Assembly: GCA_938036585.1 (NCBI GenBank)
Contig: CALHQN010000253.1
Coordinates: forward strand, 1-20,003
Reading direction: 5' to 3'
DNA from: an uncultured Campylobacter sp.
Lineage (GTDB): Bacteria > Campylobacterota > Campylobacteria > Campylobacterales > Campylobacteraceae
Length of the DNA: 20,003 bases
The stretch's first letter is position 1; the number at the start of each line of letters is the position of its first letter. The notes under the pieces are model-generated. The model was not told the origin of the DNA. It did no database searches and saw only the letters and a program-made list of their open reading frames with translations. Below are positions 1 to 7,116 of this stretch, piece after piece. A program made the position numbers and the translations under genes.

Positions 1-766
1 CCGCGGTGCCGCGGTAAAATGGCTCGAAGGTGTCCTCATAAGCCTTTTTGAAAAAGCCCTCTTTGCTTAGCTTGATGAGTTCTGCATTTACCAGCTCAAG
101 CAGCTCCTTGTTGCCCTTCGAAACGCCCACGCCGATAAATTCCGTCGAGCCCAGCGTCTTAAACGGCACCTCCAAGGCGTGATCGATGACACCGTATGCC
201 AACACTACGAGGTTGTCGTTTATATAGGCGTCGGCTTGGCCGTTTTTTACCATTTCGTAGCATTCGTTTGTGGTACTGCAGCGCACTAGATTATGGAATT
301 TTTCCTTTTTCAGATACTCTTCGGGAGCCGTTGCGTTGCCCTCTACTAAGATTTTCATATCCTTAAGCTGTGAAATATCGTTGATCGCATCGGCTTTACG
401 CGTCAAAACGCCAAAATTTACGGAAAGATACGGGATAGAAAAATCGATATGCTTGCTTCGCTCGGGCGTTATGGTAAGGCTGCCGATAACTAGATCAACT
501 TTGTTATTTACTAAAGAGGGGATGCGTTCGCTTGCCGTGACGGGGATAAATTTAATATCGCCCTTTTTATCGCCAAAGATTCCTTTAGCGATAGCTCTGG
601 CCAGCGAAATTTCAAACCCTTCAAACTCGCCGTTTTTAGAATCGCTAAGCGGCGGGCGACCCTCTCTGATGCCGATTTTGATCGTGCCGCTTTGTCTTAT
701 GCTATCGAGGCTGTTTGCAAAGATACTGCCGCAAAGCGCAAAGATCATACAAAAAATTACTTTCAT
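1..766 (-). CDS. Polar amino-acid ABC transporter periplasmic binding protein (partial, C-terminus cut by window edge)
   Basis: The minus-strand frame is open from an ATG at 766 through the left edge, giving about 255 residues, so only the last few residues are likely missing. The product begins with a Sec-type signal (MKVIFC, then a hydrophobic run ending near SIFA); there is no good lipobox, so it is probably a soluble periplasmic protein. The mature part has the solute-binding family 3 pattern: GTIKIGIREGRPP, then FEGFEISLARAIA, then DLVIGSLTITPERSKHIDFSIPY, the signature stretch of the PEB1/GlnH/HisJ family. It should capture an amino acid for an importer whose permease and ATPase would lie to the left. 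AAGGAA sits 6 nt before the ATG. A possible -10 (TAAAAT, minus strand, 827-832) lies upstream. The exact ligand cannot be read from sequence; CjaA/PEB1-like is a family-level statement. Confidence 0.9.
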   Translation of the reverse strand, partial: MKVIFCMIFALCGSIFANSLDSIRQSGTIKIGIREGRPPLSDSKNGEFEGFEISLARAIAKGIFGDKKGDIKFIPVTASERIPSLVNNKVDLVIGSLTITPERSKHIDFSIPYLSVNFGVLTRKADAINDISQLKDMKILVEGNATAPEEYLKKEKFHNLVRCSTTNECYEMVKNGQADAYINDNLVVLAYGVIDHALEVPFKTLGSTEFIGVGVSKGNKELLELVNAELIKLSKEGFFKKAYEDTFEPFYRGTA

Positions 767-939
767 CCGATTTCCTTAATCGTGAATTGATATTCGTTTT
801 AAAACCTCAGTTTCAAAACCGACGATATTTTATCTCAAAAATTTTAAATATAACTTCAATTACAGAATAATATCGTTGAAAATTCCGGAAGCAGCGCAAA
901 TTTCGCGCAGGCATGGAGCTAAATTTTAAAATTTTATCG

Positions 940-1443
940 TTATTTTGCGTCAAATTCTACGATTTTATTGAGCACGTATTGCTCCAAATCGCGTCTAGGC
1001 ACGTCGTTTTTGAGCGCTTCGTTGTAGATATTTTCGACTATGCGGCTGTATTTTTCGTAAGGAAAGTAGAGAAAGTGGTTTGCCCATGCGCGTTTGATGA
1101 GCTCGTGAGTAAGCTTCTTTCTAGCCCACGCCTTAAAGCAATCAAAGCCGATAAAAACCGCCGACGTCGCTATGATCGTAAATAAAATGGAGAAGTGAAA
1201 GTCGATCTTTTCAAACATCGCGTGCGTCAGCGTTATCAAAAACATAACGCAGACGAATGCAAAGCAGGCGAAGATCACGTAGGATTTGCCGTAGTTAAAT
1301 TTAAAATTTAGCTTCGAAGGATCGACGAGCATTCCGTCGTTAAACTCGGCGTTGGCTTCGAGTAGATCGCGGAAGAGCACCGGCTTGTGCGATACATGAA
1401 ACATAATATCTAAAAGCTTGCTTTTAAAATTTGACCTATCCAT
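940..1443 (-). CDS. Two-helix inner-membrane protein of unknown function
   Basis: This 167-residue protein is not one I recognise. It has a soluble N-terminal part of about 50 residues, then two hydrophobic helices (about 54-74 and 83-103). A basic stretch follows (KAWARKKLTHELIKRAW), then a charged C-terminal tail with aromatic residues (FLYFPYEKYSRIVENIY). By the positive-inside rule both ends should be cytoplasmic, with a short periplasmic turn. The ATG at 1443 is preceded by AAGGAA at 8 nt, and a perfect TATAAT (minus strand, 1468-1473) lies about 25 nt upstream, so the start is well supported. It is transcribed divergently from the aminotransferase gene. It is probably a conserved hypothetical membrane protein; no function is proposed. 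Confidence 0.8.
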   Translation of the reverse strand: MDRSNFKSKLLDIMFHVSHKPVLFRDLLEANAEFNDGMLVDPSKLNFKFNYGKSYVIFACFAFVCVMFLITLTHAMFEKIDFHFSILFTIIATSAVFIGFDCFKAWARKKLTHELIKRAWANHFLYFPYEKYSRIVENIYNEALKNDVPRRDLEQYVLNKIVEFDAK

Positions 1444-1467
1444 CGGGGTTCCTTCGATTTTTGCGGC

Positions 1468-1473
1468 ATTATA
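1468..1473 (-). promoter_or_regulatory. -10 box (TATAAT) for the two-helix membrane protein gene
   Basis: On the minus strand this reads TATAAT, preceded by an A/T-rich stretch as in sigma-70 promoters of Campylobacter, which often lack a clear -35. It would give a leader of roughly 18 nt before the ATG at 1443. Assignment is by pattern and spacing only. Confidence 0.55.
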
Positions 1474-1496
1474 TCTTAAATTAAATTGTTATAAGA

Positions 1497-1502
1497 TAAA
1501 AT
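1497..1502 (+). promoter_or_regulatory. Candidate -10 box (TAAAAT) for the aminotransferase gene
   Basis: GATAAAAT at 1495-1502 lies about 25 nt before the ATG at 1527, with an A/T-rich region upstream (TTAAATTAAATTG). It shares the 83-bp divergent region with the TATAAT at 1468-1473 on the other strand. It is a weaker match than that one. Confidence 0.4.
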
Positions 1503-1526
1503 GGCGCGAAATTTTAAGGAGCGATT

Positions 1527-2405
1527 ATGTTTGAAATCAGCGGAATGAGCGGTGACGAGATAGTTTATATCAACGGCAAATTTTGCAAAGCCAAAGAAGC
1601 TGCGATAAGCCCTTTTGATCGCGGTTTCGTGCTTGGAGACGGCATCTATGAAGTAGCACCCGTGGTAAATTCTAAAATTTGCGACAGAGCGGATTTTTGG
1701 GAGCGCTTTGAGCGTAGCGCCGCGCAGATCGAGCTGAAAATTCCATATTCTCGCGAAAAATATGAGGAAATTTTATATGAGCTCATCGCGCGCAATGGCG
1801 TGAGCGAGGGCGCTTTCTACACTCAGATCACAAGAGGTGCCGCGATGCGCGATTTTGATTATGTCCGCGGCATAGAGCCTAGCGTCTTTGCTTTTGTGTA
1901 TCATACGCAAATTTTTGATAATCCGCTCGCAAAAGAGGGGATCGAGATCGTAAGCCTGCCCGAGATCCGCTGGCACAGGCGCGATATAAAATCGATCTCG
2001 CTTTTAGCCCAGTGTATTTTAAAGCACGAGGCCCACAAGGCGGGTGCTTATGAGTGTTTTTTGATCGAGGACGGGCTCGTTACTGAGTGCTCCAGCTCCA
2101 GCGCATTTATCATCAAAGATGACGTCCTTATCACGCGGCCGCTTTCAAACGACATACTGCCGGGTATCCGCCGCAAGGTGATCTTAGGCCTTGCCGAGCA
2201 GGCGGGTCTTAGCGTGCAGCAGCGGGCGTTTGGAATGAGCGAGGTTTATGAAGCCGATGAAGCCTTTATCAGCGCGGCGACGCTGATGGTGCTGCCGATC
2301 GTAAAAGCAGACGGCAGAGCGATCGGCGGCGGCACGGTCGGCAAATACGTACCGCGTCTACGCGAGATGTACGCCGCGCGGCTAAGAGCCGAAGCGGGAC
2401 TGTAA
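1527..2405 (+). CDS. Class IV aminotransferase, D-amino-acid transaminase type (PLP-dependent)
   Basis: This 292-residue protein has the fold-type IV transaminase pattern throughout. Near the N-terminus are YINGKF, then SPFDRGFVLGDGIYE (residues 28-42). The likely PLP lysine is K155 in RRDIKSISLL, which matches the DIKSLNLL context of D-alanine aminotransferase. The cofactor-ring glutamate is E187 in DGLVTECSSSSAF, and LPGIRRKVI follows. D-alanine transaminase (interconverting D-Ala and D-Glu for cell-wall precursors) is the closest described type, but 4-amino-4-deoxychorismate lyase and IlvE share the fold. The substrate carboxylate motif that is often R-x-H in D-alanine transaminases reads R108-D-F110 here, so the histidine is absent and substrate preference is open. 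The ATG at 1527 has AGGAG 5 nt upstream; a second ATG at 1545 has no such site. Confidence 0.88.
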   Translation: MFEISGMSGDEIVYINGKFCKAKEAAISPFDRGFVLGDGIYEVAPVVNSKICDRADFWERFERSAAQIELKIPYSREKYEEILYELIARNGVSEGAFYTQITRGAAMRDFDYVRGIEPSVFAFVYHTQIFDNPLAKEGIEIVSLPEIRWHRRDIKSISLLAQCILKHEAHKAGAYECFLIEDGLVTECSSSSAFIIKDDVLITRPLSNDILPGIRRKVILGLAEQAGLSVQQRAFGMSEVYEADEAFISAATLMVLPIVKADGRAIGGGTVGKYVPRLREMYAARLRAEAGL

Positions 2406-2422
2406 TAGAGCGGTCAAATTTA

Positions 2423-2448
2423 GCCCGTTAAATTTAAACTATGCGGGC
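2423..2448. terminator. Possible bidirectional terminator between convergent genes
   Basis: GCCCG (2423-2427) and CGGGC (2444-2448) form a 5-bp stem around a TTAAATTTAA core. The 46-bp gap lies between the convergent aminotransferase and DUF3137-type genes. The right side is followed by ATTAAATTTT. The stem is short, so this is tentative. Confidence 0.35.
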
Positions 2449-2451
2449 CGA

Positions 2452-3435
2452 TTAAATTTTGCTTTCTAGCTCGCCGGTTATGCGGCCCAGCTCGCTTACT
2501 AATTCTAAAATTTCAGCCAGTTCGTATTGGTGAGCATATGTCGTTCCGGTAGTTGGAGGTATGCTAAATAGCTCTGTTTCGAAGCGGTTCGGCGCGCCGT
2601 TTAGAAATAGGTAAAATTTATTATCCATAAATGCCGCACTGATGCTAAATTTATAATAGTATCGCTTCAGCTCATTTAGTCGCTCCATCAACGTAGGCGT
2701 CAATAGATAGCGAGCTTCAACCTTGTCGCCGGTAAACACGCGAAATTCGCTATTAAAAACGACGTTGTCCATTAGCTCCTTCTCGCCTAAAATTTTTGTA
2801 TTCAGCTCGCGGCTTGCCAAAATGGTTCGGGAGTAAAATTTCTTACTAAACTCGCATATCAGCACGCTACCGCTAAAATCCATATACGCATCATATAAGC
2901 TCATCGCAAGCGAAGCCAGCTTCGCAAGCGAAGCCAGCTTCGCATAAGTATTATCTATGCCCAGATCGTAGTTCTTTTTGATTCTAATCGCCTCGCTGAG
3001 GCTAAATTTTACCCCATCCCATTCGCCTTTTATCTCATCTTCGCTGATAAAGTCGGAGTTCGCAAAGATCCCCGCTCGCCTGAATTCCTTCGCGCTTATG
3101 CCGCGGCCTGGCGAATAAGTAAGCTGCGGATACGCCTGCGAGATCGCCGTGCGCACCAAAACTTTTTTGTAAAATAGTTTATATTCATAAGCGGCGCCTG
3201 TAATGTCGTCGTAAATATAAGCAACGTAACAAATTAAAAGCACCGCGTAGATAAGATAGACTTCGATCATCTTGTAATCCGTATCGTCGTCTGTTTTAAA
3301 TACCGCATCGATTGAAAACATCACTATAAACGGAAACAGATACAAAAATACTATCTTGGCATAGATCATCACTACCTTGCAAATGCACTTTTTTTGTTTG
3401 GCTCTACTTAGCGCTATCGCTTTGTCTAATTGCAT
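2452..3435 (-). CDS. DUF3137-type membrane protein
   Basis: This 327-residue protein has two membrane helices near the N-terminus (about 23-45 and 58-77). A cytoplasmic domain of about 240 residues follows, with the spacing I associate with DUF3137 proteins: YKKVLV, then a Tyr-Pro stretch, AGIFANSDFISEDEIKGEWDGVKFSLSEA, and GSVLICEFSKKF. The function of that family is not established. The gene starts 8 bp after the stop of the helicase gene on the same strand. Its AAGGA site overlaps the helicase stop codon (TAAGGA), so the two are almost certainly co-transcribed and perhaps translationally coupled. A perfect duplication of AKLASL (residues 165-176) sits in a helical stretch and is described separately. 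The DUF assignment is from motif memory and needs a profile search. Confidence 0.75.
   Translation of the reverse strand: MQLDKAIALSRAKQKKCICKVVMIYAKIVFLYLFPFIVMFSIDAVFKTDDDTDYKMIEVYLIYAVLLICYVAYIYDDITGAAYEYKLFYKKVLVRTAISQAYPQLTYSPGRGISAKEFRRAGIFANSDFISEDEIKGEWDGVKFSLSEAIRIKKNYDLGIDNTYAKLASLAKLASLAMSLYDAYMDFSGSVLICEFSKKFYSRTILASRELNTKILGEKELMDNVVFNSEFRVFTGDKVEARYLLTPTLMERLNELKRYYYKFSISAAFMDNKFYLFLNGAPNRFETELFSIPPTTGTTYAHQYELAEILELVSELGRITGELESKI
2908..2943. repeat. Two perfect copies of an 18-bp palindromic unit inside the DUF3137-type gene
   Basis: AAGCGAAGCCAGCTTCGC occurs twice head to tail (2908-2925, 2926-2943). Within each unit GCGAAG and CTTCGC are complementary around a 4-nt loop. 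The unit is a multiple of three and adds six residues, AKLASL, without breaking the frame. It looks like a recent slippage or hairpin-driven duplication and may vary in copy number between strains. Confidence 0.9.
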
Positions 3436-3443
3436 ACGTTTCC

Positions 3444-4781
3444 TTAAATTTTTTGATCCGAAATTTTATAAAATTCGTTCTCTTGATAAAATTTCACCAC
3501 GGCTTCATCCGCGCTTGCGTTGCGCTGCAAATACCGCAGCAAGGGCTCTGCGCGCGTATATATCACTCCCAGCCCCGCAAGGCTCGTCGCTCGCGAAAGC
3601 GCCACGTAGAGTTGCCCCTTGGCAAAGATCCTGTCGATGTCGCAGATGAGCTGCGGGATGCTCATGCCTTGGGATTTGTGGATCGTGATGGCGTATGCGA
3701 GCTTTAGCGGGAACTGATAATACCGCGCCAGCACGATCTGCTCGGCATCCATGCCGCTTGCGGCGATTTCGCTTAGTTCGTATGTTTGTAGCCCCACGCG
3801 GCATAGTATACCCGAGGGCTTTTTTACGACTACGCTTTCGATCTCGCCGCTGGAGCTTTTTTCGATCTTTTCGACTGCGCCTTGCTCGCCGTTAAAAAAC
3901 TCGCCGCTTTTGTTTGCGGTAAACAGCACCTTTGCGCCCTCTTTCAGCGTCAGGCTTTGCGGCGCGTTTAGCGAGGCGATCCATTTTTGAATTTTCTGCT
4001 CGCTCACTCCGCTTTGTAGCGCTTCATAAACGCCTTCAAAGCTGCTCTGCGGTGCGCTAAGCTTGGCTAATCTGGCGCTATTTATCGCATCTACTTCGGC
4101 GTTTCGGCCCGAGATTATCGTAGCGTTCGGCTCAACTCGCGCGGCATCGATGAGCAAAGATCGCATCAGCTCCGCCGTCTGCTCGCTTGCGATGCCGAGC
4201 CGCAGCTCGCAAAGTAGGCGGTATAGCGCCGCATCCGCGGTGCGCTTGGAGCCTATCATCTCGACGTAAAAAAACTCGCACTGCCTCCACGCATACGAGC
4301 CGAAGGCGTAATCCGAGTCGCTAAATAGGCTCGCGCGCGGCGCGCTCTCGCCCTCTTTGCGCACCGGCGGAAGCTGATAAAAATCGCCCGTAACGAGCAG
4401 TCGTCCGTTAAATTTAGAATTTGAAATTCTAAGATAGATCATCTCGAAAAGCTCGGCGCCGATCATCGAAATTTCATCGATCACGATGAGGTCTGCGAGG
4501 GCTAAAATTTTTCGCAGCTCGCTTAGCTTGCCGCTTTGTTTGCGATCGAAGCTCTTTAGCTCCTCGTGGTTTTTACAAATGCCGAAGCGGAAGAAGCTAT
4601 GCACGGTCACGCCGCCGATCTCTATGGCGCTGATGCCGGTGCTGCCGAGCACGATGACGAGCTTGCCGCGAGCGCGGTAGTTTTCGATGACGCTTTTTAT
4701 TACGTAGCTTTTGCCCACGCCTGCGCCGCCCGTGATGAAAATATTGCGATCTTTTAGCTTTTGGATAATGAAATTTATCAA
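3444..4781 (-). CDS. PIF1-like superfamily 1B DNA helicase (AAA family ATPase)
   Basis: This 445-residue protein carries the ordered motifs of PIF1/RecD-type SF1B helicases. They are Walker A GGAGVGKS (18-25), motif Ia with STGISAIEIGGVTVHSFF (about 47-64) and Walker B LIVIDEISMI (98-107). Motif III is GDFYQLPPV (132-140); the C-terminal motifs are ITIHKSQG and YVALSRATSLAGL. Such enzymes move 5'-3' on single-stranded DNA and resolve structured DNA or displace proteins. The start is TTG at 4781, with AGGAAAA just upstream and no better ATG; a TATAAT (minus strand) lies about 25 nt before it. It is the first gene of an operon with the DUF3137-type protein. At 445 residues it contains little beyond the helicase core. 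Confidence in the helicase assignment is high; the biological role is not known. Confidence 0.92.
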   Translation of the reverse strand: MINFIIQKLKDRNIFITGGAGVGKSYVIKSVIENYRARGKLVIVLGSTGISAIEIGGVTVHSFFRFGICKNHEELKSFDRKQSGKLSELRKILALADLIVIDEISMIGAELFEMIYLRISNSKFNGRLLVTGDFYQLPPVRKEGESAPRASLFSDSDYAFGSYAWRQCEFFYVEMIGSKRTADAALYRLLCELRLGIASEQTAELMRSLLIDAARVEPNATIISGRNAEVDAINSARLAKLSAPQSSFEGVYEALQSGVSEQKIQKWIASLNAPQSLTLKEGAKVLFTANKSGEFFNGEQGAVEKIEKSSSGEIESVVVKKPSGILCRVGLQTYELSEIAASGMDAEQIVLARYYQFPLKLAYAITIHKSQGMSIPQLICDIDRIFAKGQLYVALSRATSLAGLGVIYTRAEPLLRYLQRNASADEAVVKFYQENEFYKISDQKI

Positions 4782-4796
4782 GTTTTTTCCTATTTT

Positions 4797-4815
4797 TTGG
4801 CAAAATTATAGCCAA
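4797..4815 (-). promoter_or_regulatory. -10 box (TATAAT) for the helicase operon, flanked by an inverted repeat
   Basis: On the minus strand TATAAT occupies 4810-4805, placing the start of transcription about 17 nt before the TTG at 4781. The box is enclosed by TTGGC (4797-4801) and GCCAA (4811-4815), a perfect 5-bp inverted repeat with a 9-nt spacer. Such placement could be an operator, but a stem this short can also arise by chance. The same 56 bp must also carry the promoter of the divergent lipoprotein gene, for which I see no strong -10. Confidence 0.45.
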
Positions 4816-4837
4816 AATTTTTTAAAAGGCATTTTGT

Positions 4838-6214
4838 TTGAAACGACTAGTATCTCTCATCTTCGCAGCTTTGGTTCTCGCAGGTTGTGCCACTCATAAG
4901 TTTATCCCGGAAAATCCCGCGGTTTTAGATCTCGAATACGCTCAAAACAGCGAGCGGCTGCCGGCTCCCGCTTCGGTGCAAAACATAAGCGGAAGCGCGT
5001 TTAAGAGCCGCTATTTTAAAATTTGGTTTGACGATGCGCCGATTAAAGCTGAAATCGATACGTTTTGGGGGCTTAATTACGCCAAGGGACGCCACTTTGA
5101 CGCCGCGGGCAGGATATATAACGACGCGATCTACCAAAGCATCCGCATAAACGCGAATGAAGAGGCGTTCGGGCTGATCTCTGCGCCTGCTATTACGGTA
5201 AAAAACGCACTACTGCGAAATATCCCGAGCGATCTGCCGATTTTCGGCGATCCGAGCGAGCCGGGGGAGGGCGAGCCGTTTGATTACGCCGCAAATTCCG
5301 CCGTGGGCGTGGGCTATCCGATGCTGCTGTCGCATTACAGCAGAGACGGTGCGTGGGCGTTCGTGCGCAACGACGGCGTGTGGAGCTGGATCAGAAGCGA
5401 CGCGATAAAGCGCATCAGTCCGCAACAGGCGGATATCTACGCAAATTCTAAATTTATAACGATCCTGCGCGAGGGCGCCGCCATTTATGATGAAAGCGGC
5501 GCGGAGCTTTTTAGGGCGCGCACCGGCACGATTTTGCCGTATGATTTTAGCGGCGAGCGCGATCTTGGCGGCACGCTCGGCGTACGAAGCGTATTTAGCG
5601 GCGAAATTTTAACGCAGTTTGGCAGCAAGAGATATTTCGCCAGCGCGGAGGATGCGAGGCTTTGGCCCGCGCCGCTTGATGAGCAAAACTCAAAGATCGT
5701 AGCTGCTAGCCTGCTCGGGCAAAAATACGGCTGGGGCGGGTATAAATTTCTTCGCGATTGCTCGCTTATGACGAAAGACTTTTTGGCAAATTTCGGGCTG
5801 TGGCTACCGCGAAATTCTAAGGCACAATCGAGCCGCGGCGAGCGTTTTTCACTGGCAGGGATGAGCGCGGATGAAAAGCTAAGCTTCATCGGCAAAAACG
5901 GCGTGGCGTATAAAACCTTGCTGTATATGCCCGGCCACGTGATGCTCTACGTAGGGCGGGTGGACGGCAAGCCTGCGGTGCTGCACGATATCTGGGGGCT
6001 TCGCACGATGGACGGCGGGCGCGCAGTCATCGGGCGCACGGCTATCACGTCGCTTACTATCGGCTCGGATCGCGCCGACATCGCCGAGGATCGCCTGCTA
6101 ATCTCGCGTATCAGCGCGATGAGCGTGCTTTCGGGCGAGGATGACGCTATCTCGGACGATCGGTTCGCTCCTGAGGATCCGAGCACTCTGTCTGCGTATG
6201 CGAGCGGAAGTTAG
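4838..6214 (+). CDS. NlpC/P60 (C40) peptidoglycan hydrolase lipoprotein with SH3-type domains
   Basis: This 458-residue protein starts at TTG 4838 (AAGG about 8 nt upstream). It has a lipoprotein signal with lipobox LAGC; Cys17 would be lipidated, so it should be membrane-anchored in the periplasm. Residues about 30-130 resemble the N-terminal stabilising region of C40 proteins. Two bacterial SH3-like segments follow (about 155-195, with WAFVRNDGVWSWI, and about 205-270). The C-terminal peptidase domain has catalytic Cys308 in RDCS, preceded by GQKYGWGGYK, His367 in PGHVMLYVG and a third polar residue around His383 in LHDIWG. The family cleaves gamma-D-glutamyl-diamino acid bonds in cell-wall stem peptides, so it is likely a wall-remodelling or recycling enzyme. 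The last 60 or so residues look low in conserved features. Confidence 0.9.
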   Translation: MKRLVSLIFAALVLAGCATHKFIPENPAVLDLEYAQNSERLPAPASVQNISGSAFKSRYFKIWFDDAPIKAEIDTFWGLNYAKGRHFDAAGRIYNDAIYQSIRINANEEAFGLISAPAITVKNALLRNIPSDLPIFGDPSEPGEGEPFDYAANSAVGVGYPMLLSHYSRDGAWAFVRNDGVWSWIRSDAIKRISPQQADIYANSKFITILREGAAIYDESGAELFRARTGTILPYDFSGERDLGGTLGVRSVFSGEILTQFGSKRYFASAEDARLWPAPLDEQNSKIVAASLLGQKYGWGGYKFLRDCSLMTKDFLANFGLWLPRNSKAQSSRGERFSLAGMSADEKLSFIGKNGVAYKTLLYMPGHVMLYVGRVDGKPAVLHDIWGLRTMDGGRAVIGRTAITSLTIGSDRADIAEDRLLISRISAMSVLSGEDDAISDDRFAPEDPSTLSAYASGS

Positions 6215-6326
6215 GCTGCTTGCGGATATGGGCGTGAATTGAGCTTCGCTTAGCAGCCGCCGTCATAGTTTGCTTTTGCCGTTAGTGGAGTCGCGCGCTT
6301 GACGATGCTGCGGTGCGCGCAAGCGC

Positions 6327-6368
6327 AAATTTAAAATGGTGTTTTAAGTGCTGTGCCATTTTAAATTT
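6327..6368. terminator. 13-bp perfect inverted repeat between convergent genes
   Basis: AAATTTAAAATGG (6327-6339) and CCATTTTAAATTT (6356-6368) are perfectly complementary around a 16-nt loop. It is the first of three inverted repeats in the 338-bp gap between the C40 lipoprotein and the methyltransferase gene. It may end transcription from either side, but there is no clean T-run. Confidence 0.5.
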
Positions 6369-6399
6369 AGCCTAGACGGCGAGCAAATTTGAAATTTCG

Positions 6400-6426
6400 G
6401 GCTTAAATTTAGTCTAAATTTAAGCC
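6400..6426. terminator. 27-bp near-perfect palindrome, possible bidirectional terminator
   Basis: GGCTTAAATTTAG and CTAAATTTAAGCC are complementary with a single central T. It can form either a cruciform or, more loosely, an RNA hairpin from both strands. It sits in the middle of the convergent gap. Confidence 0.5.
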
Positions 6427-6442
6427 TATATCTCGCAAGTCC

Positions 6443-6466
6443 TTAAAATTTCGGGCGAAATTTTAA
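6443..6466. terminator. 11-bp perfect inverted repeat, possible bidirectional terminator
   Basis: TTAAAATTTCG and CGAAATTTTAA pair perfectly around GG. It is the third inverted repeat in the gap and lies nearest the methyltransferase gene, which converges on it from the right. A further self-complementary TTAAAATTTTAA lies just downstream. An 11-nt direct repeat (AAAGCTCAATC) occurs at about 6498 and again about 32 nt later. Confidence 0.45.
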
Positions 6467-6552
6467 AATTAGCCCGCAAGTCCGGTTAAAATTTTAAAAG
6501 CTCAATCTAAATTTACGCTCCTGCTTGAAAGCTCAATCGCGCGCTGCTCCCC

Positions 6553-7116
6553 TTAAAAGAACAAAAAATATCTCGGCGTCTTGCGTTTATACTCCAAATA
6601 CTCCTGCCCGTAGGCTTGCTCGCAGTAGCGCTCCTCGCCGAGTACCACGAGATGGTTGTATATGGCAAAGGGTGCTATCACTATGAGTAGCCACAGCGAT
6701 GCCGAAGCGATACAAACGCCCGCCATGCCTAGGAAATAAAAGAAATACATCGGATTGCGCGATAGGCGGTAGATGCCGCCTTGTGCGGCTCTGTCCGCAG
6801 GGGCCGCCGCATAGTCGTAAAAAGCCTTGATGAAGCCCGCAAAAGCCGCTACGTAGATCACCGCTCCGATCCAAAACCATGCGCTGCCCGTCTTAAGCGG
6901 CACGAACACCGACAAAATGAGCAGCGCTACTTGCAGCAGCGAGCTTATGATCGCATTTCGCTTATCCGCGAGCGTGTACCACGAGGTATCGGTAGCGCGC
7001 TTGCCGACCTCTTTGTAGATAAACATATACGCGAACTGTATCAGCACCATCGCAAATGAGGGTATCCAAGCGCCCACTAGAGCAGGCTCAAGCGTCGTAA
7101 AAAATGAAATTTCCAT
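6553..7116 (-). CDS. Isoprenylcysteine carboxyl methyltransferase-like integral membrane methyltransferase
   Basis: The product is 187 residues from the ATG at 7116. The frame stays open upstream to 7230, but AAGGAAG lies 5 nt before 7116 and the extra 38 residues are basic and low-complexity, so I take the shorter start. Several hydrophobic helices are followed by the hallmark C-terminal region of the ICMT/PEMT group: YRLSRNPMYFFYFLGMAG, a hydrophobic helix, then HLVVLGEERYCEQAYGQEYLEYKRKTPRYF. The family uses S-adenosylmethionine to methylate lipid-like or isoprenyl-type substrates within the membrane. The bacterial substrates are mostly unknown, and nothing nearby names one. It seems to be transcribed alone. 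Confidence 0.85.
   Translation of the reverse strand: MEISFFTTLEPALVGAWIPSFAMVLIQFAYMFIYKEVGKRATDTSWYTLADKRNAIISSLLQVALLILSVFVPLKTGSAWFWIGAVIYVAAFAGFIKAFYDYAAAPADRAAQGGIYRLSRNPMYFFYFLGMAGVCIASASLWLLIVIAPFAIYNHLVVLGEERYCEQAYGQEYLEYKRKTPRYFLFF

Noticed and set aside
270..779. 169-aa plus-strand open frame
   Set aside because: It is antisense to the binding-protein gene, whose frame encodes a clear family 3 domain through the same bases.
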